Positions 27,901-40,020 of a stretch of 64,000 nt of DNA are shown here, piece after piece. Positions within the stretch are counted from its first letter, which is position 1. Each line of letters begins with the position of its first letter. This DNA comes from Trematomus loennbergii (taxonomy: Eukaryota > Chordata > Actinopteri > Perciformes > Nototheniidae), in assembly GCA_012861695.1 (NCBI GenBank), contig JAAOOA010000027.1:13692643-13756642 (forward strand). Reading direction: 5' to 3'. A program made the translations under genes and the position numbers. The notes under the pieces were generated by a model. The model was given only the letters and a program-made list of their open reading frames with translations. It made no database searches and was not told where the DNA came from.

Positions 27901-29313
27901 ACTGCAAAAATGTTTATTCCCTAATTTATACTCTCATTTCCTCAGATTGCTCAAAAACGTTGTAACCTAAAATTCAACACGTGGGTGTCAGGAGAACTCA
28001 GCTTCCTTTGAGGAAACATCAGCTGGCATGGGACGAGCTCTAAAAAAGCATCACATCCTCCGACTGTGCAGAGCTCTCTGTAGTCGCCTAAATTACACCA
28101 GATTGGTGATATGTACAGCATATGGAAACTGTAAGAAATAACAATTATTATTTGTATTATTCAAGAGCTCAAGTGTTTACTGCGGGACTAGTAAAACAGA
28201 GGTTAAAAAATATGTTGTACTTGGAAAAACCTCTGAAAGAAGACCTTTCAAAGGAAAAAGTTTCCAGTAAAAAAGCTAGATCTAGTAAATAGTATTGGAA
28301 AGTGGGGAAGTACAGCATGTTCTTAGCAATTTTAGAGAACAGAGACTTACTACCAAGTAACTTAAGGAGGAAGTAATTTACATAAAATTCACATTAAGAA
28401 CACACACATAACATCCGTAAGTGATTTTTGACCCTCTCTTTGGCAGGGGATTTTATGATGTACATATCTGGGACAGGAAACATCTAATTTAAAAATGTGG
28501 CTTGCACGATTGCGATCATGACATTATGACAGGTTTCAGATGTGTTGTGATGTATCATGGCAACACGGTTTCTTCCTGTGTGACTGTGAAGCAAGTCTTG
28601 TGGTTGCTATACGATGAGCTCATAGTGTAAAAATATCACTTATAAGAAGAAGAACAGAGGTCCTTTGTGCCGTGGGGCCCAGATAATTTAAGTTGTTGAA
28701 GAAAAGTGTCACACGTCTTTCCTTTCTCCTTATTCATTCGGGCTCTTTCACACTCACTCAGGCTTCAGGCTCTGACTGCTGTAGAGAGGCTCCAATAAGT
28801 ACTGGGAGAATTTGAGTTTCTCACTTTTACAATTTCTGCCAGGGAGAATTGCTGGCAGATTGTGTCTTGGTGGAAAGTTCTCAAACAAAGTAATAAAACA
28901 TTGAACTAAAAGTTGAAATACAAGTGTGTCTGTTGTTTCAGTTATTTCCTGATTTGTCTATGTTTTCATGTGACTGTATTTTTTATTTCCCTGTAAAGCT
29001 CTTCAACACCAATTTGTAAACGCTTTATGAACAAATGCAGCAATTGTTAACATAAATAACTATTTGATTACAGCATAAAGTGTGTTGAATAGTATACGTT
29101 TAATATGAAATCCGTTTTTTTGTCTGAAATGTTATCTTGGATTTCAATAGAAAGCATAGATAAACACTCATTGTAAAACGTTTCTGAGCCAGTTAGTTCG
29201 GAGCACAGAACATTTAAAAACTCTCTCAGCAGATGATTTTCCATCCAAACTATTGTGCAAATGGATGACAGATGTGACTCACCCAGTATCAGGAGGATCC
29301 ACCTGCCCGCCAT
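21988..29313 (-). CDS. adgre5: Adhesion G protein-coupled receptor, CD97/ADGRE5-like
   Basis: Twenty coding exons were built by splice sites and phase: 29313-29283, 27714-27634, 27458-27294, 27176-27024, 26882-26757, 26294-26130, 25935-25813, 25654-25611, 25520-25416, 25151-24998, 24906-24724, 24606-24416, 24325-24161, 24048-23854, 23625-23408, 23320-23260, 23170-23079, 22913-22745, 22654-22559 and 22029-21988. They sum to exactly 852 codons plus stop with no frame break. Order: signal peptide ([16 protein letters not shown]...), five EGF modules (residues about 38-281; the first four begin D-x-D/N-E-C, calcium-binding type), GAIN domain, GPS with CSCNHL|SSF (predicted cleavage after about L549), seven-helix bundle (about 563-807) and a short serine-rich tail. 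In human, CD97 is a leukocyte adhesion receptor. Next to ptger1, as in human 19p13, this supports ADGRE5 over other EMR members. EGF exon 6 is a recent copy of exon 3. Fish paralogue naming is not resolved. Confidence 0.9.
25908..26060. repeat. Duplication block X (3' copy, intact EGF5 acceptor region)
   Basis: Nearly identical to 26505-26655. It contains the intron upstream of EGF5 (minus sense) and the start of that exon. Shared landmarks are CATACATATGTCTAAAATGG and CACCTGAACGTCCATGTC. At 26060 it joins directly to block Y, whereas its twin continues into different intron sequence. Confidence 0.85.
26061..26497. repeat. Duplication block Y (contains EGF4 exon)
   Basis: A direct repeat of 27223-27657, about 430 bp at roughly 97 percent identity by eye. 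It covers the EGF4 exon (copy of EGF1), both flanking introns and the last part of exon 2, where it stops abruptly inside coding sequence. Confidence 0.88.
26505..26655. repeat. Duplication block X' (truncated EGF5 exon copy)
   Basis: Second copy of 25908-26060. The EGF5 exon is cut off after ACGACAAT (minus sense) and joins within a few bases to a truncated copy of exon 2. This junction marks the tandem-duplication breakpoint. Confidence 0.85.
27223..27657. repeat. Duplication block Y' (contains EGF1 exon, original copy)
   Basis: Parent copy of 26061-26497. Here the exon 2 portion is complete and retains its acceptor, so this is taken as the original position. Confidence 0.85.
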
Positions 29314-29621
29314 GGTGAAAAAGGAAACACTGTCCAGATCTCTATAAGAAAAGTTCAGATATCCAAAACTGGAAACTTCTACATGTAGAAGCTCTTTTTC
29401 CTCACTTGTCGTCTCCTACTGACAAAATGTGAAGTGAAATCCACCAGTCCCTTTAATGGACAAGGAAAAAAGCTATACTGTATGTTGATACCAAAAAAAT
29501 CAAACAGCTGGAATCACTAGTCTCTCATCTTATACGTGACCTCTCCTTTTTCACTCTCCATGACATCTGCCTTTTCTAATGGGGTAACATGCTGAGTTGA
29601 CTACTGTTTCTGGGGAGGTTT

Positions 29622-29625
<4 letters not shown>

Positions 29626-29707
<82 letters not shown>
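29626..29707. repeat. (CT)n microsatellite
   Basis: About 82 bp of uninterrupted CT dinucleotides some 310 bp upstream of the adgre5-like start codon (GA on the gene's sense strand). Long GA tracts near promoters can bind GAGA-type factors, but in fish this is most simply a microsatellite. Confidence 0.95.
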
Positions 29708-29711
<4 letters not shown>

Positions 29712-32700
29712 AATCATGCCTCTCACACAGAGAGGTTTGAAGGGGAGTACAGCAACTAAAGTTCATAAAAAGTAACTCCTATTTTGGTTGGGCGATAGTG
29801 AGAGGAAACAGCTGCTAAGCAGGTTTTTTGCAAAGTTAATTTCTATCTCTCTTCTCTCTGTCTTTGTTCCTCTACCTGTATATTTCCCGTCTTTTGGACT
29901 GTGGGACAGACAAGGGTCAAGGGGTTTATGCCACTGGTCATTGTCCTGCTGGTGGGTACACCCTCCCATTAGCAGAGATTCAGTACTATGGCATTGACAT
30001 GTATATAGCTTTTGCCTCTGAGTGCATCTGTTTTGTAACAATGTCCATTTGGGAAAAGAGAACAAAGGACACTTACTTCTTTTATAAGTCTCCACTCCCT
30101 TAAGGCAGCCCTAGAGCACTCAATTATTAATAATAGAAGAAATAAGATGTAAGCAACAGTTGAATTTTTACTGAAGAACAACAAAAAACAGTGCAAGCTA
30201 CAAATCTATCTTTTCTTGAGGTTCGAAAGTGTCACAAATGAATGAAGAGGAAATGGAACATAATGTTCCTTCCTTCATCACACATTTTTGACTCAAGGTG
30301 TATCCCCTGCTAAAAGTAACTTTACTTTTGCAGTCTTTCATGGGTTGTATTGGCTCAGGGATAAAAAATCTGAAGGAAATCCCAACATTCTGAAGCGCTT
30401 AAAAGAGCCACATAATAAAACAAAATCAATTGTTACACTTTCAGCAACTTTCTGATTTCCAGCTTCGGGGTAAGGTCATTTTCAGGTTTTAATACACTGT
30501 CCCAAAGTTCACTGCCTTTTTTTACACTCCTAAACAATTGGGTGGACTTTGGGCTTTGTGTGCTTGGAAAATGGAGGTGACAGACAACAGGCCTTAGGGG
30601 ACGGTGCAGTTTGTTACTTAGATGCTCACAGACAGGCCTTGAATGTACTGACATCAGCATGACCTATAAGAAGAACTGCCTGAAAATAGGCCTGTAATTT
30701 ACATATTCAAAGTGAATCTATTTTTTACAAGAAATGTGTTCCAGTTCTGAAATATTTCATCTTGATAAGTTATTTAAAAAATATAAAACAATGACAACGG
30801 TATGTTATAGTTTTGAATAAGTAATGTAGCTTTCAGTCCTATAGCTGTGTAGTGGTGCTAGCTCATGTATACATTGGTGGATGAGTGGAGTTAAAACTAA
30901 ATGAATCAAAGACTGAATCAAAAAGCAAACTGTGAAGAGAGGAAATCGGAACTGGCTGAATAAAAACATGAAACACGGTAAAACACAAAATCACTATCAC
31001 CAACCACCATTTTTATAAAGTCAATATTTATTCTGAGCATAAAGAACAAAAGGTGGAACTCGAGCTAACGCACCAGATAGGGTCTTTTCCCTGTAGCATT
31101 CTCACTTACGGCACATGATGAACTATGAAAGCTGTTCATCGCATAGCACACAATGTGCAGTCATGATGGGAATGGTAATAAATCATCCAGGATTGGGGTA
31201 CACACTTATTCTCACAGTTTACCATCAAATACACAGTTTGCAATCACATACGCAAATCAAATAAAAAGGCAAGAAAATACTGTTTATTTACAGAACAACT
31301 AGAAGTGTTCGGAAGGGGTCAAAAAGAAATGACTGTAGTCAAGGCAACATATTGAAGCACGCTCAACAATAAAAAGGCCTGTTTTAACTTAACAGCAATG
31401 GATGCCACTGGCTCACATATTGGATCTGCATTATTGTCTGTCTCTGATGATGTGAATAATCTTTGGCGGAGGATGTTGGGATCCCTGCCCACTAAGCTGT
31501 GCTGAGCTTGATGAATCCTTGCCAGGAGTGATGAGTTCTGAGCCCGGTATCACCTCTGTACATACTCTGGACTCAAATTATGAACCTGTTTCATTTGAGT
31601 TGGCGGATTGAACCATGGTGTCTTGTTCCAGTTTACTTCTTTGAAAGAGTGATTTCCAGCCATATGATCATGGCAGCCATCCAGGGCTTATCCTGTTATC
31701 TCACAACCTTTTTCCTGTCCATATCAAGATAGTGTACATATAGAGTTTTGGATGTTTTGTGTTGGCTGTGTTTGTTTTCTTTTTGTTTACTTCTGAATTC
31801 TCAAACAATGAGGAAGGACCTCAATGTGGCCCAGCTGTCTCAACAACTTCCTGACAAACCCTGAACAAAAAGGTCAGAGTGGAGACTGACTAGTCTGGTA
31901 TAACCCCTCTGTCTTACAGAGTCCACTGAGACTTAGTCATTTCAAAGTGTTCAAATGTCTGAGGTGCATTTATATTGCCAAAGAAGCTATGCTGATGATG
32001 TCATTCTTGTGGCTGCAGCAGTGTACACGAATGGTGTCCTGACTCCTTTCACATGCAAATGTACATAGCCAGTTATAATGACTTTAATAATGGTGACTAT
32101 ATTTTAAACTTACTTGCTTGTTATATTGTTTTGGATACGGTTGGACTGGATCCTGTTGCTCTACTGCACCATATGTGAAACATTGACGATACAGTAGGTG
32201 GCTGGTGGTTAAGCAAAATGCTAGCCTTTTAACTTATTAACCACACTAGGGAGTGGCTGGCAGAGCTGTTATATCCTGCCAGACCATCGGCAAGTTCCTA
32301 TTAGGATATGGAAGCAGACAGAGAAAGATGGCCTGAATAGTATAATAAATACAGAAGGTCAAACTGTCTTTTTTCCCTTTTTACTGTGAAAACTTAGTCA
32401 GTAAACCTATAAAACTGTTTTACTGTACAAATTCCATTTCCCTTATTTTCCCCTTCTGATTCCCCTTTTGTTACAGGGGCCCAAAGCAGAAAGGAGGCAC
32501 AGTGCTTTATATTTGCCAAAACTATAAATGTAGTTTCAGAAAGCCACTGCTAAACATTTAAGCACAGTTTTAGCATCTTAACAGAAACTACTTTGTATAA
32601 AAGCTTTTATTAATTTATGTTATTTTCTATTTTCTTCAGTCTATGTTTTTTTATTTTGTTGTGAAACATTTTGCACTTTGAAGGTAAAAGTAAATGAAAG

Positions 32701-34480
32701 CTTATTATGAACCATACTTTATTTCAGAGAAAACTCCTTGACAGTGTTCCAGAAACTCATAGTACTGCATGTTACAGTGCAAGTTATATTTAACATAGCA
32801 TAACAAATATATGTATACATCTGCTTTTTTAAGTTTAGCAACTTCCTTTTTTCGGTTCATAGACATTTCTACTGAGAATTTTAATGATCTTTTATTATTA
32901 ACATTTATTTATTAACATGATTTATTTATTAACATTATGAATAATTTATGACGTGTTTTCAGTTTACATTGGACCAAATTCAGTTTCCTGTGTTGTTTTT
33001 TCTTTCCCACCAATAACCTAGATTCCTAGAATATACTTTTCAATGCAGTGTGCAGCTCCCTGACACTGTACTAAATGTCACTATGTGTGCTAAATGTCAT
33101 TTCCCTTATATAGGTGTGAAAGAATAGTTTCTGAGCTGAATTCTCAGAAAGGGAAGTGACAGTGTTGAAATAAGATGACGACATATCTTGCACCATTTTG
33201 TGTCACTTGAGTTTTGTTTTGATTTTTGTCAAAGTTGAACAATGCAAAAACACACCAGGAAGCGTATTCTTTGACAGATATAGATTACAGGTATCTTCAT
33301 ATACTGTATACCTGAAGACTTTTTTTGATTATTAGATATAATATATTTTGTATTTCTACAGAATCAAATGACATCAAACCCTGAGATTAAGTGTTGGAGT
33401 AGTGTTAGCTAATAAGCAAATATATTAAAACCATTTGCAAGAGATATCAATCTCTGCACCTTTGCTTTCTAAAGAAAACACTTAATGTTGTTAAATGTGC
33501 TGTTTTGCTATGTGCTGATAAGAATCTGCTCAGATTAGGTTTACATTTGTGCAAAGACTGTGTGTGGACTGCATCTACTACTTACTGTGAAGGTTTTTGC
33601 CAAATGAAATAGCACATCCCAGTGGAGAAAGTGGAATACTACACACCACCCAAACATATCCTCCTGTAAATTGAATTGCAAAAGTTGGAAACATTGGATG
33701 TCCAGTGGGAGCATTTATCCAAATTGTTGTATTGTAATCTCCATCGTGAAGGTCCCTTCTACACCACATTGCTTTTCAACGTTCACAATATGTGCTATGG
33801 ATGCAATGCTTTTAAACTATCAAGGGCCCGTTTGTTTACCTTCCATTTTTTAAATTAGTAAACACATTCTACTTGGTGGTGCAGATTAGGGCTGAGGAAC
33901 TCTCAGTAGAGGCCGTAATATGTGTATGATACCTTCAGTGTGGAGAATTATTCTTATCAGGCGAAATGTGGAACAACAATTTACCTCCTGTTATTGGGTT
34001 GGAAATTAAGGCAAAGCACTAACTCAGCAAATTCAGCAAATTTAAGGAAAACTCTTAAATATGCTGACTTGAGCGTTTTTTAACACGATGCTGGTTTACA
34101 TGTACATTAACAAAGCCAGAGGGCTGCTCCAGGGCAAATGATCAAACTATGTTTAATGTTAACAGAAAAATATTTAAGAGTGTACAGTTGTAATCATATT
34201 AAACTGGATTAAAGATGGTATGCACTGTAATTCTCACAAAGTACATGGTACAGTTTATTCTGTTATTGTTGCTATCAACACACTGTTAAGCACCACCACT
34301 GCATGTTTTATTGCAACTAGAAAACATGCAGGCTCCATTGTAGTTTGTAGAAAATAGTACTTAATCAGTCACATGTAGAAACACTTTTTGTTATATTCCA
34401 TGGAATGCTCTTAACATCCCGATAGCAATGAATATATTAAATGTTTTGACAATAAATACATAAAAAAAATTAATCTGTGG
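29708..34480. other. Gene-free interval; UTR-like, AU-rich
   Basis: No frame here is convincing. The composition resembles long 3' UTR or intron: low GC, ATTTATTTATT clusters at about 32890-32945, and a plus-strand AATAAA near 34452 followed by an A-run. No coding exons that such a UTR could belong to are seen next to it, so it may serve a gene outside the window or be plain intergenic DNA. Confidence 0.35.
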
Positions 34481-35111
34481 AAGCCGTAGCACTGTAAAAA
34501 GCACGACCAATCATTTTAGCCGGCCCGGCTAAAATAACTGGATGGCCTACCTGCCTGTCAGCCTTCCATCTGTGCACAAACTTATCTCGTGCCCTCATTG
34601 GTCATGTGCACGTTCGTGTGTGTTGGAGGAGGTGCTCTGTAAGGAAGTCTGAAGGAAGAGGCAGATTTTTTCCGGTTGTTTACTTTCAAATTCTAGCGCA
34701 CTCGAGCTGGTTTCTCCAAAATTACATCCCCCACCTTAAATATTATTATTGAATCAGCAAAGCTTACCTATATTTTGAGTAGGCACTTTTTTGAATGGCA
34801 CAAGTCCCATTCTTTGTAGAATAAAAGTAAAAGGCAAAGGAATATGTCAGGATAAACCAGAATGTAAGAAACATATGCCAATCAGTTTCAGAAGAGTTGC
34901 ATCCCAAGAAGGGGTCATTTTCCTTTCAATCTCGAAGAGGTTGGGGTTCTACTTCCACCGATGCAATTTCAGGTTGTATGTGTGGTTCTCTTAATAAATA
35001 CTTTGAGCCTAGTAGGAAAAGATGCGCGCGAATAAGATTCAATTAAAGAGTTTGTTTCCGGTACCGCATCGTGTTCAAGCTCCAATCGATGAGGCCGCTC
35101 CCCTTTTAAGG

Positions 35112-36185
35112 TATAGAGAGGCGAAGTCCCCCCATCTACTTCCGCCCCATGGGACCTTATTTCGGAAAAATTATGTATTGAAGTCAATGGGGAGAGAAAG
35201 ATTATCTTTCGATCCCGTTTGAATTGTGCCACGAATTACACATATAATGTTTGTCAATCTTAAAAAATCATTTCCATGTCAAAAAAGTCACAGTTTGTCG
35301 TAAAACTGTTGAAATATAAGACTATGAAAAATACGCAACTAGAAAGACTACAAATCCCAAAGTCGCGTAAGTGATGTCATCATTGTTTTCCTCCACTAAA
35401 TATAAGAGATAGCTAAGATAACTTTAACAAGATGCCTGTGTGCTTAGTACCAGGTTGTAATCATACCAGCAATGGGTCTTGCTCGTTCTTTCGCTTCCCG
35501 TCTGATGAAAGGACCAGGAGTGGCTGGATCAAGTTAGCTAACTAGCTAGTAGCAAGCACGTTGGTTAGCATTACAGCCTTAGCCTTGTCATTTTTATTAG
35601 CCTTAACATGAAGTAACATGAAGTAACCCAAAATGTTAAACAGTAAGAGTAGTAGTCATATTTCGTGAAACCTTTGAAGAGTACTGTCACACCGGTGTGA
35701 TCATTCTATAATACACCGTTTAAGCCGGATGCCCCGGGGGAGACATGCTAACGCTACATTAGCATCGGCGATCTTTTGTACTTCATGCTATCTGCACAAA
35801 TGGTTAACATTGAACATTAAAAAGATCAGGCAGTTCAGGGAGAATGGAAGGAAGGCAGGCAGCTTTGCATGACATTCTTCTGGACGTGTTTCATTGTGGT
35901 GATAGTGAGGGTAATCCCTTGTTTTGGCAAGACAGTAGTGACGGCCATCTTGGTGACGTGTGTTGTTGTGCGAGACCAGAGATGTAGTTCATTGAGCGGT
36001 TTCACACAAAAAAAGTCTTACTTCAAAGTTTTACGGCAAACATTTCTTTTTTTAAGTTGCAAAATTATCTTTTAAATTGACAAACATCATATGTGTAATT
36101 CGTGGCACAATTCAAACGGGATCGAAAGATAACTTTTCTTTTGGAGCTTAACCGGAAGGGGAGGGATTTCGCCTCTCTAGAGAGG
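35112..36185 (+). mobile_element. THAP-fragment TIR element, unit 1
   Basis: The left terminus TATAGAGAGGCGAAGTCC and the right terminus near 36185 (rc CTAGAGAGGCGAAATCCC) are inverted repeats. The subterminal part (TTTCGATCCCGTTTGAATTG, then GTGCCACGAATTACACATA) is also inverted at the two ends. The same ends recur in units 2 and 3. The interior contains a start codon and a THAP-type zinc-finger beginning but no transposase, so the unit is non-autonomous. THAP points to the P-element or Kolobok type; the superfamily is inferred. Confidence 0.7.
35432..35545 (+). pseudogene. N-terminal THAP-domain fragment in unit 1
   Basis: The frame MPVCLVPGCNHTSNGSCSFF continues with FPSD and GW, matching the first half of a C2CH THAP domain (C-x4-C, then the FP and W positions). 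It stops at codon 38 before the distal C-x2-H ligands. Without these the finger cannot bind zinc normally; a lost second exon would explain it. Confidence 0.6.
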
Positions 36186-37533
36186 TGGACCTTCATGGGA
36201 CCTTATTTCGGAAAAGCTATGCATTGAAGTCAATGGAGAAAGAAAGATTATCTTTCGATCCCGTTTGAATTGTGCCACGAATTACACATATGATGTTTGT
36301 CAATTTAAAAGATAATTTTACAAGTCAAAAAAATAAAATGTGTCGTAAAACTGTGAAGTAACACTTTTTTTGTGTGAAACCGCTCAATGAACTACATCTC
36401 CCGTCTCGCACCACACACCAAGACGGCCGTCACGTTGGCACATTTCACTTCTTTCTTTCAGAATGAGGCGAAAAGTATTAAAAGAGGTGAAAATCATTAC
36501 AAGTCTGGGCATGTTGAGAGCTGTACATACACAAAAGGGGAGTTAGTCGGTTCCGTAAGAGCCAGCATGCGGGACCGGGATTCTGGGATTTGTAGTCTTT
36601 CTAGTTGCATATTTTTCATAGTTTTATATTTCAACAGTTTTACGACAAACTGTGACTTTTTTGACATGGAAATTATTATTTAAGATTGACAAACATCATA
36701 TGTGTAATTCGTGGCACAATTCGCCGAGTGGCGAAGTCCTTCCCCGTCACTACAAATACAGTGACTACCCTCACTATCACCACAATGAAACACGTCCAGA
36801 AGAATGTCATGCAAAGCTGCCTGCCTGCCTGCCTTCCTTTGATTCTCTCTGAACTGCCTGATATTTTTAATGTTTAATGTCAACCATTTGTGCAGATAGC
36901 ATGAAGTAGAAAAGATCGCCGATGCTAATGTAGCGTTAGCGTTAGCATTTCTCCCCCGGGCTTAAATGGTGTATTATAGAATGATCACACCGGTGTGACA
37001 GTACTCTTCAAAGGGTTCACCAAATATGACTACTACTCTACTGTTTAACACTTTGGGCTACTTAATGTTACTTCATGTTAAGGCTAATAAAAATGACAAG
37101 GCTAAGGCTGTAATGCTAACTAACGTGCTTGCTACTAGCTCGGTAGCTAACTTGATCCAGCCACTCCTGGTCCTTTCATCAGACGGGAAGCGAAAGAACG
37201 AGCAAGACCCATTGCTGGTATGATAACAACCTGGTACTAAGCACACAGGCATCTTGTTAAAGTTATCTTATCTTAGCTATCTCTTATTTAGTGGATGAAA
37301 CAATTGTGACATCAGTTATGACATCACTTACGCAACTCTGGGATTTGTAGTCTTTCTAGTTGCGTATTTTTCATAGTCTTATATTTCAACAGTTTTACAA
37401 CAAACTGTGACTTTTTTGACATGGAAATGATTTTTTAAGATTGACAAACATCAGTGTAATTCATGGCACAATTCAAACGGGATCAAAAGATACGTTTTCT
37501 CTGTTCCATTGGAAGGGACTTCGCCTCTCTATA
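36181..37533 (-). mobile_element. THAP-fragment TIR element, unit 2, inverted against unit 1
   Basis: Reverse-complement copy of unit 1 lying directly next to it. It ends in CTTCGCCTCTCTATA at 37533, mirroring the start of unit 1. The THAP start codon is on the minus strand at 37252. It is about 270 bp longer because a further element end (about 36570-36740, finishing in GCCGAGTGGCGAAGTCC) is embedded in it. Together units 1 and 2 form a long imperfect palindrome of about 2.4 kb. Confidence 0.7.
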
Positions 37534-39800
37534 GGTACATGCAGCGTACGCGCTGTTGCAGGAGAAAAACTACAAAAAGCTCTTGTAGAAGAAACAAACC
37601 TATCTATAATAACCAGTATATGATTGTAACCAAGCGTTCACACTGACATGTGAGGCAGTGTGCCTTGGCACGAAAAAATTGTGTGCTGATTTGATGTGAA
37701 AGGGAAAAGCTCCTAGCGAGAGCTTTTCTGGTTCAGCTCCGGTTTCCCTTTTCAGCTCCCGCTCTGTTCACACCGCCCAGAGCTGCCGCTGCTGCGTCAT
37801 GACGTCACAGTTTACGTCGCTGATTTTCTCCCACAACAACAACGGGCCGGGGACTGCGTCGGGTCGATGATCATGTTGCTTTTAATCATACGAAGCCAGA
37901 TTAAATTAAATAACGACTTCTCCAACCTTATACTTTTCTCCAGAGTGCCGTGGTTCATTGTTTATTAATGTGTTTCAGCGGCATTTACCGACCACCGCAG
38001 TGCTGGCTGCTCTTCCACGGGAGTTTATTCTCCGGGTTAGCTCACACGGCTCTAAAGTATTCACTGTCTGACTGTCATACAAGCAGCTGATACATATCCC
38101 CAGTTCCCCTTAAGTGAATGTGTGTCAGTCTGAATTGACGCTGTTTGGCATCACAACGCTGTTATGAAAGTTTCTCTGGTATAACATGGGTGATGTTAGC
38201 ATAGCAACCGAAGCTAAACTGACTACTTGCTAAGCCGTTTTCTACAGGCACATTTTACCGGCGTATTTTTCATTATGATTCTACTTGTGATAGTCGGACA
38301 TGACAACCTGTACAGCCCATGTATTAATTCCATCCGATAGCTGCTATAATAACAAACAAAACATCTGCCTGCTCTCCACAATGATCAATAACAGCGAACG
38401 GATGGTCAAAGTAAGGTTTCCTGCACGCCTCGACGTAAGAGACGTAACCGACGCCGCGTCATAGCTCCGAAGCTCTTGCCTCTGGACCTCTGCACCATGG
38501 ATGTATAATAAGAACTGGATACAGCGTGGGAGGCGGGGCCTCATTCATTCCTATGAGAGTTGCTCATTCGCGCATGATGATAAAATGGCCCAACTTTTGA
38601 GAGAGCGAAACGTCACAGATTACCCGGCATGCCTGAGAAGTACCCGTATGTGCGCTCATAGCGCATGCGCAACTTTAACCATGCCCCCCAAAATGCTCGT
38701 TCACATCAAGCACGTCAATTTGCGTACACGTAACAGCACCGCACGTTCATGACAGCATGGTAATGGTTTGTTATTATGATAGATTTGATATTAACGAGGC
38801 GGCAGTTAGCAGCTAGCGGTTAGCTAGTAATTATGCTAATTTACACATCAATCGTTATGTACTTTTATATTACGCTGTAACAGGATCTAGTGATATCCAA
38901 GCAACAGAGCTTCATTTAGCATGAAAGAATTATTGCACTGTATGTATATATATATATATATATATACAGTGCAATAAGCTTCTTAGTGCAATAAGAAGCT
39001 ACAGGGACGTTAATCTACGTCGGTAATATTAACTTTATTTAATACAACATTTACGGTACAAGATTTAATCATACAGCCCATGTAGTATAATATTTTACAA
39101 ATGATGAATTACAGCAAACATGTGCAATATATCCATTATTACAGCTCCGTGGGCTGGCAGTAAGGCGATATGGGTCCGTTCTTATTGTGCATCCTGGGTA
39201 AAGATAAACGCATGTAGTGCTGAACACGTAACATGAACGTGCCGGGCGGCGCGGTCCCGTGGGTTAGATGCGCGTTCATAATGCAGAGGGAAATAACTAG
39301 CAGAATAACGTTATTAGCACATTTTTACAACTTGAGGAACGAATGTTTTTAATAAGGGCTATACAAGTGTTCATACTGGGTAGTTTATTTAGTTTAAAAA
39401 AAATTATCCAACGAGTTACAGACCACTCTTTCCCCATGTAAATCAATGGGAAAAAGTGTTTCCGGGCCTGGCAACCAAAAGGAAGTGTAGTACCGCCGTT
39501 TGGCCAGCACGAATATTTTCATCTGAGTCCGGCGCACTTCCTGGGGGCTTGCTCTGGACCGACAATTTTTTGGAGCTGGAAGTGAACCGCATTCCGGAGC
39601 TATGACGCGCCGCCGCTGCGGTGTGAACAGGAAAAACCGGTGCTTTTCCAGCTCCAGCTCCGAGCAGGAGCTGGAAAAGCGCCGGTGTGAAAGGGGCACC
39701 ACCAGAGTGGCGCGTCGCCTGGCCTGGGAGCCCCGGATGTTTTTTCTTTAGCCCCGGACAATTCTCCCTCAATAATATAATACATTAGCCGTGCTCATGA
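37534..39800. other. GC-richer repeat-derived stretch, hAT-like fragments
   Basis: This has CpG-rich segments unlike the rest of the window. Pieces such as CGGTGTGAAAGGGGC (about 39680), GTTCACACCGCC (about 37770) and GGAGCTATGACGCG (twice, opposite orientations, about 38455-38470 and 39596-39610) look like ends of non-autonomous hAT elements common in fish, but I could not define complete borders or target duplications. No coding sequence is seen. Confidence 0.35.
38930..38980. repeat. TA-core hairpin
   Basis: TTATTGCACTGTATG, a (TA)n core and CATACAGTGCAATAA-type sequence form a near-perfect inverted repeat. It could extrude as a cruciform or be a very short palindromic element. Confidence 0.7.
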
Positions 39801-40020
39801 CACTAGAGCAGGTGGGCAATTATTTTTTATAAGGGGCCACTTCAGAAACTCGAGCTGTGTTGGGGGGCCGAATCAAAAATAAGTTGAACTTAATTCTGCT
39901 CAATATACCAATACTGAAAAGGTGTTTTACAGTATGTTAAAGATAAGAATGAATCAGCTTTATACAAAAAGAAATGAGTGCTTTTGATTTTTGTTTTTCA
40001 GTTAATTTTACTTGTTCAGG

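Noticed and set aside
29551..29766. Frame rich in alternating Arg-Glu
   Set aside because: Produced by the CT microsatellite.
30433..30660. Minus-strand 75-codon frame
   Set aside because: No domain, no splice context, AT-rich surroundings; likely chance.
35112..37533. Clean 8-bp target duplication around the THAP palindrome
   Set aside because: Flanks share only a TATAG-like overlap that may be part of the terminal repeats.
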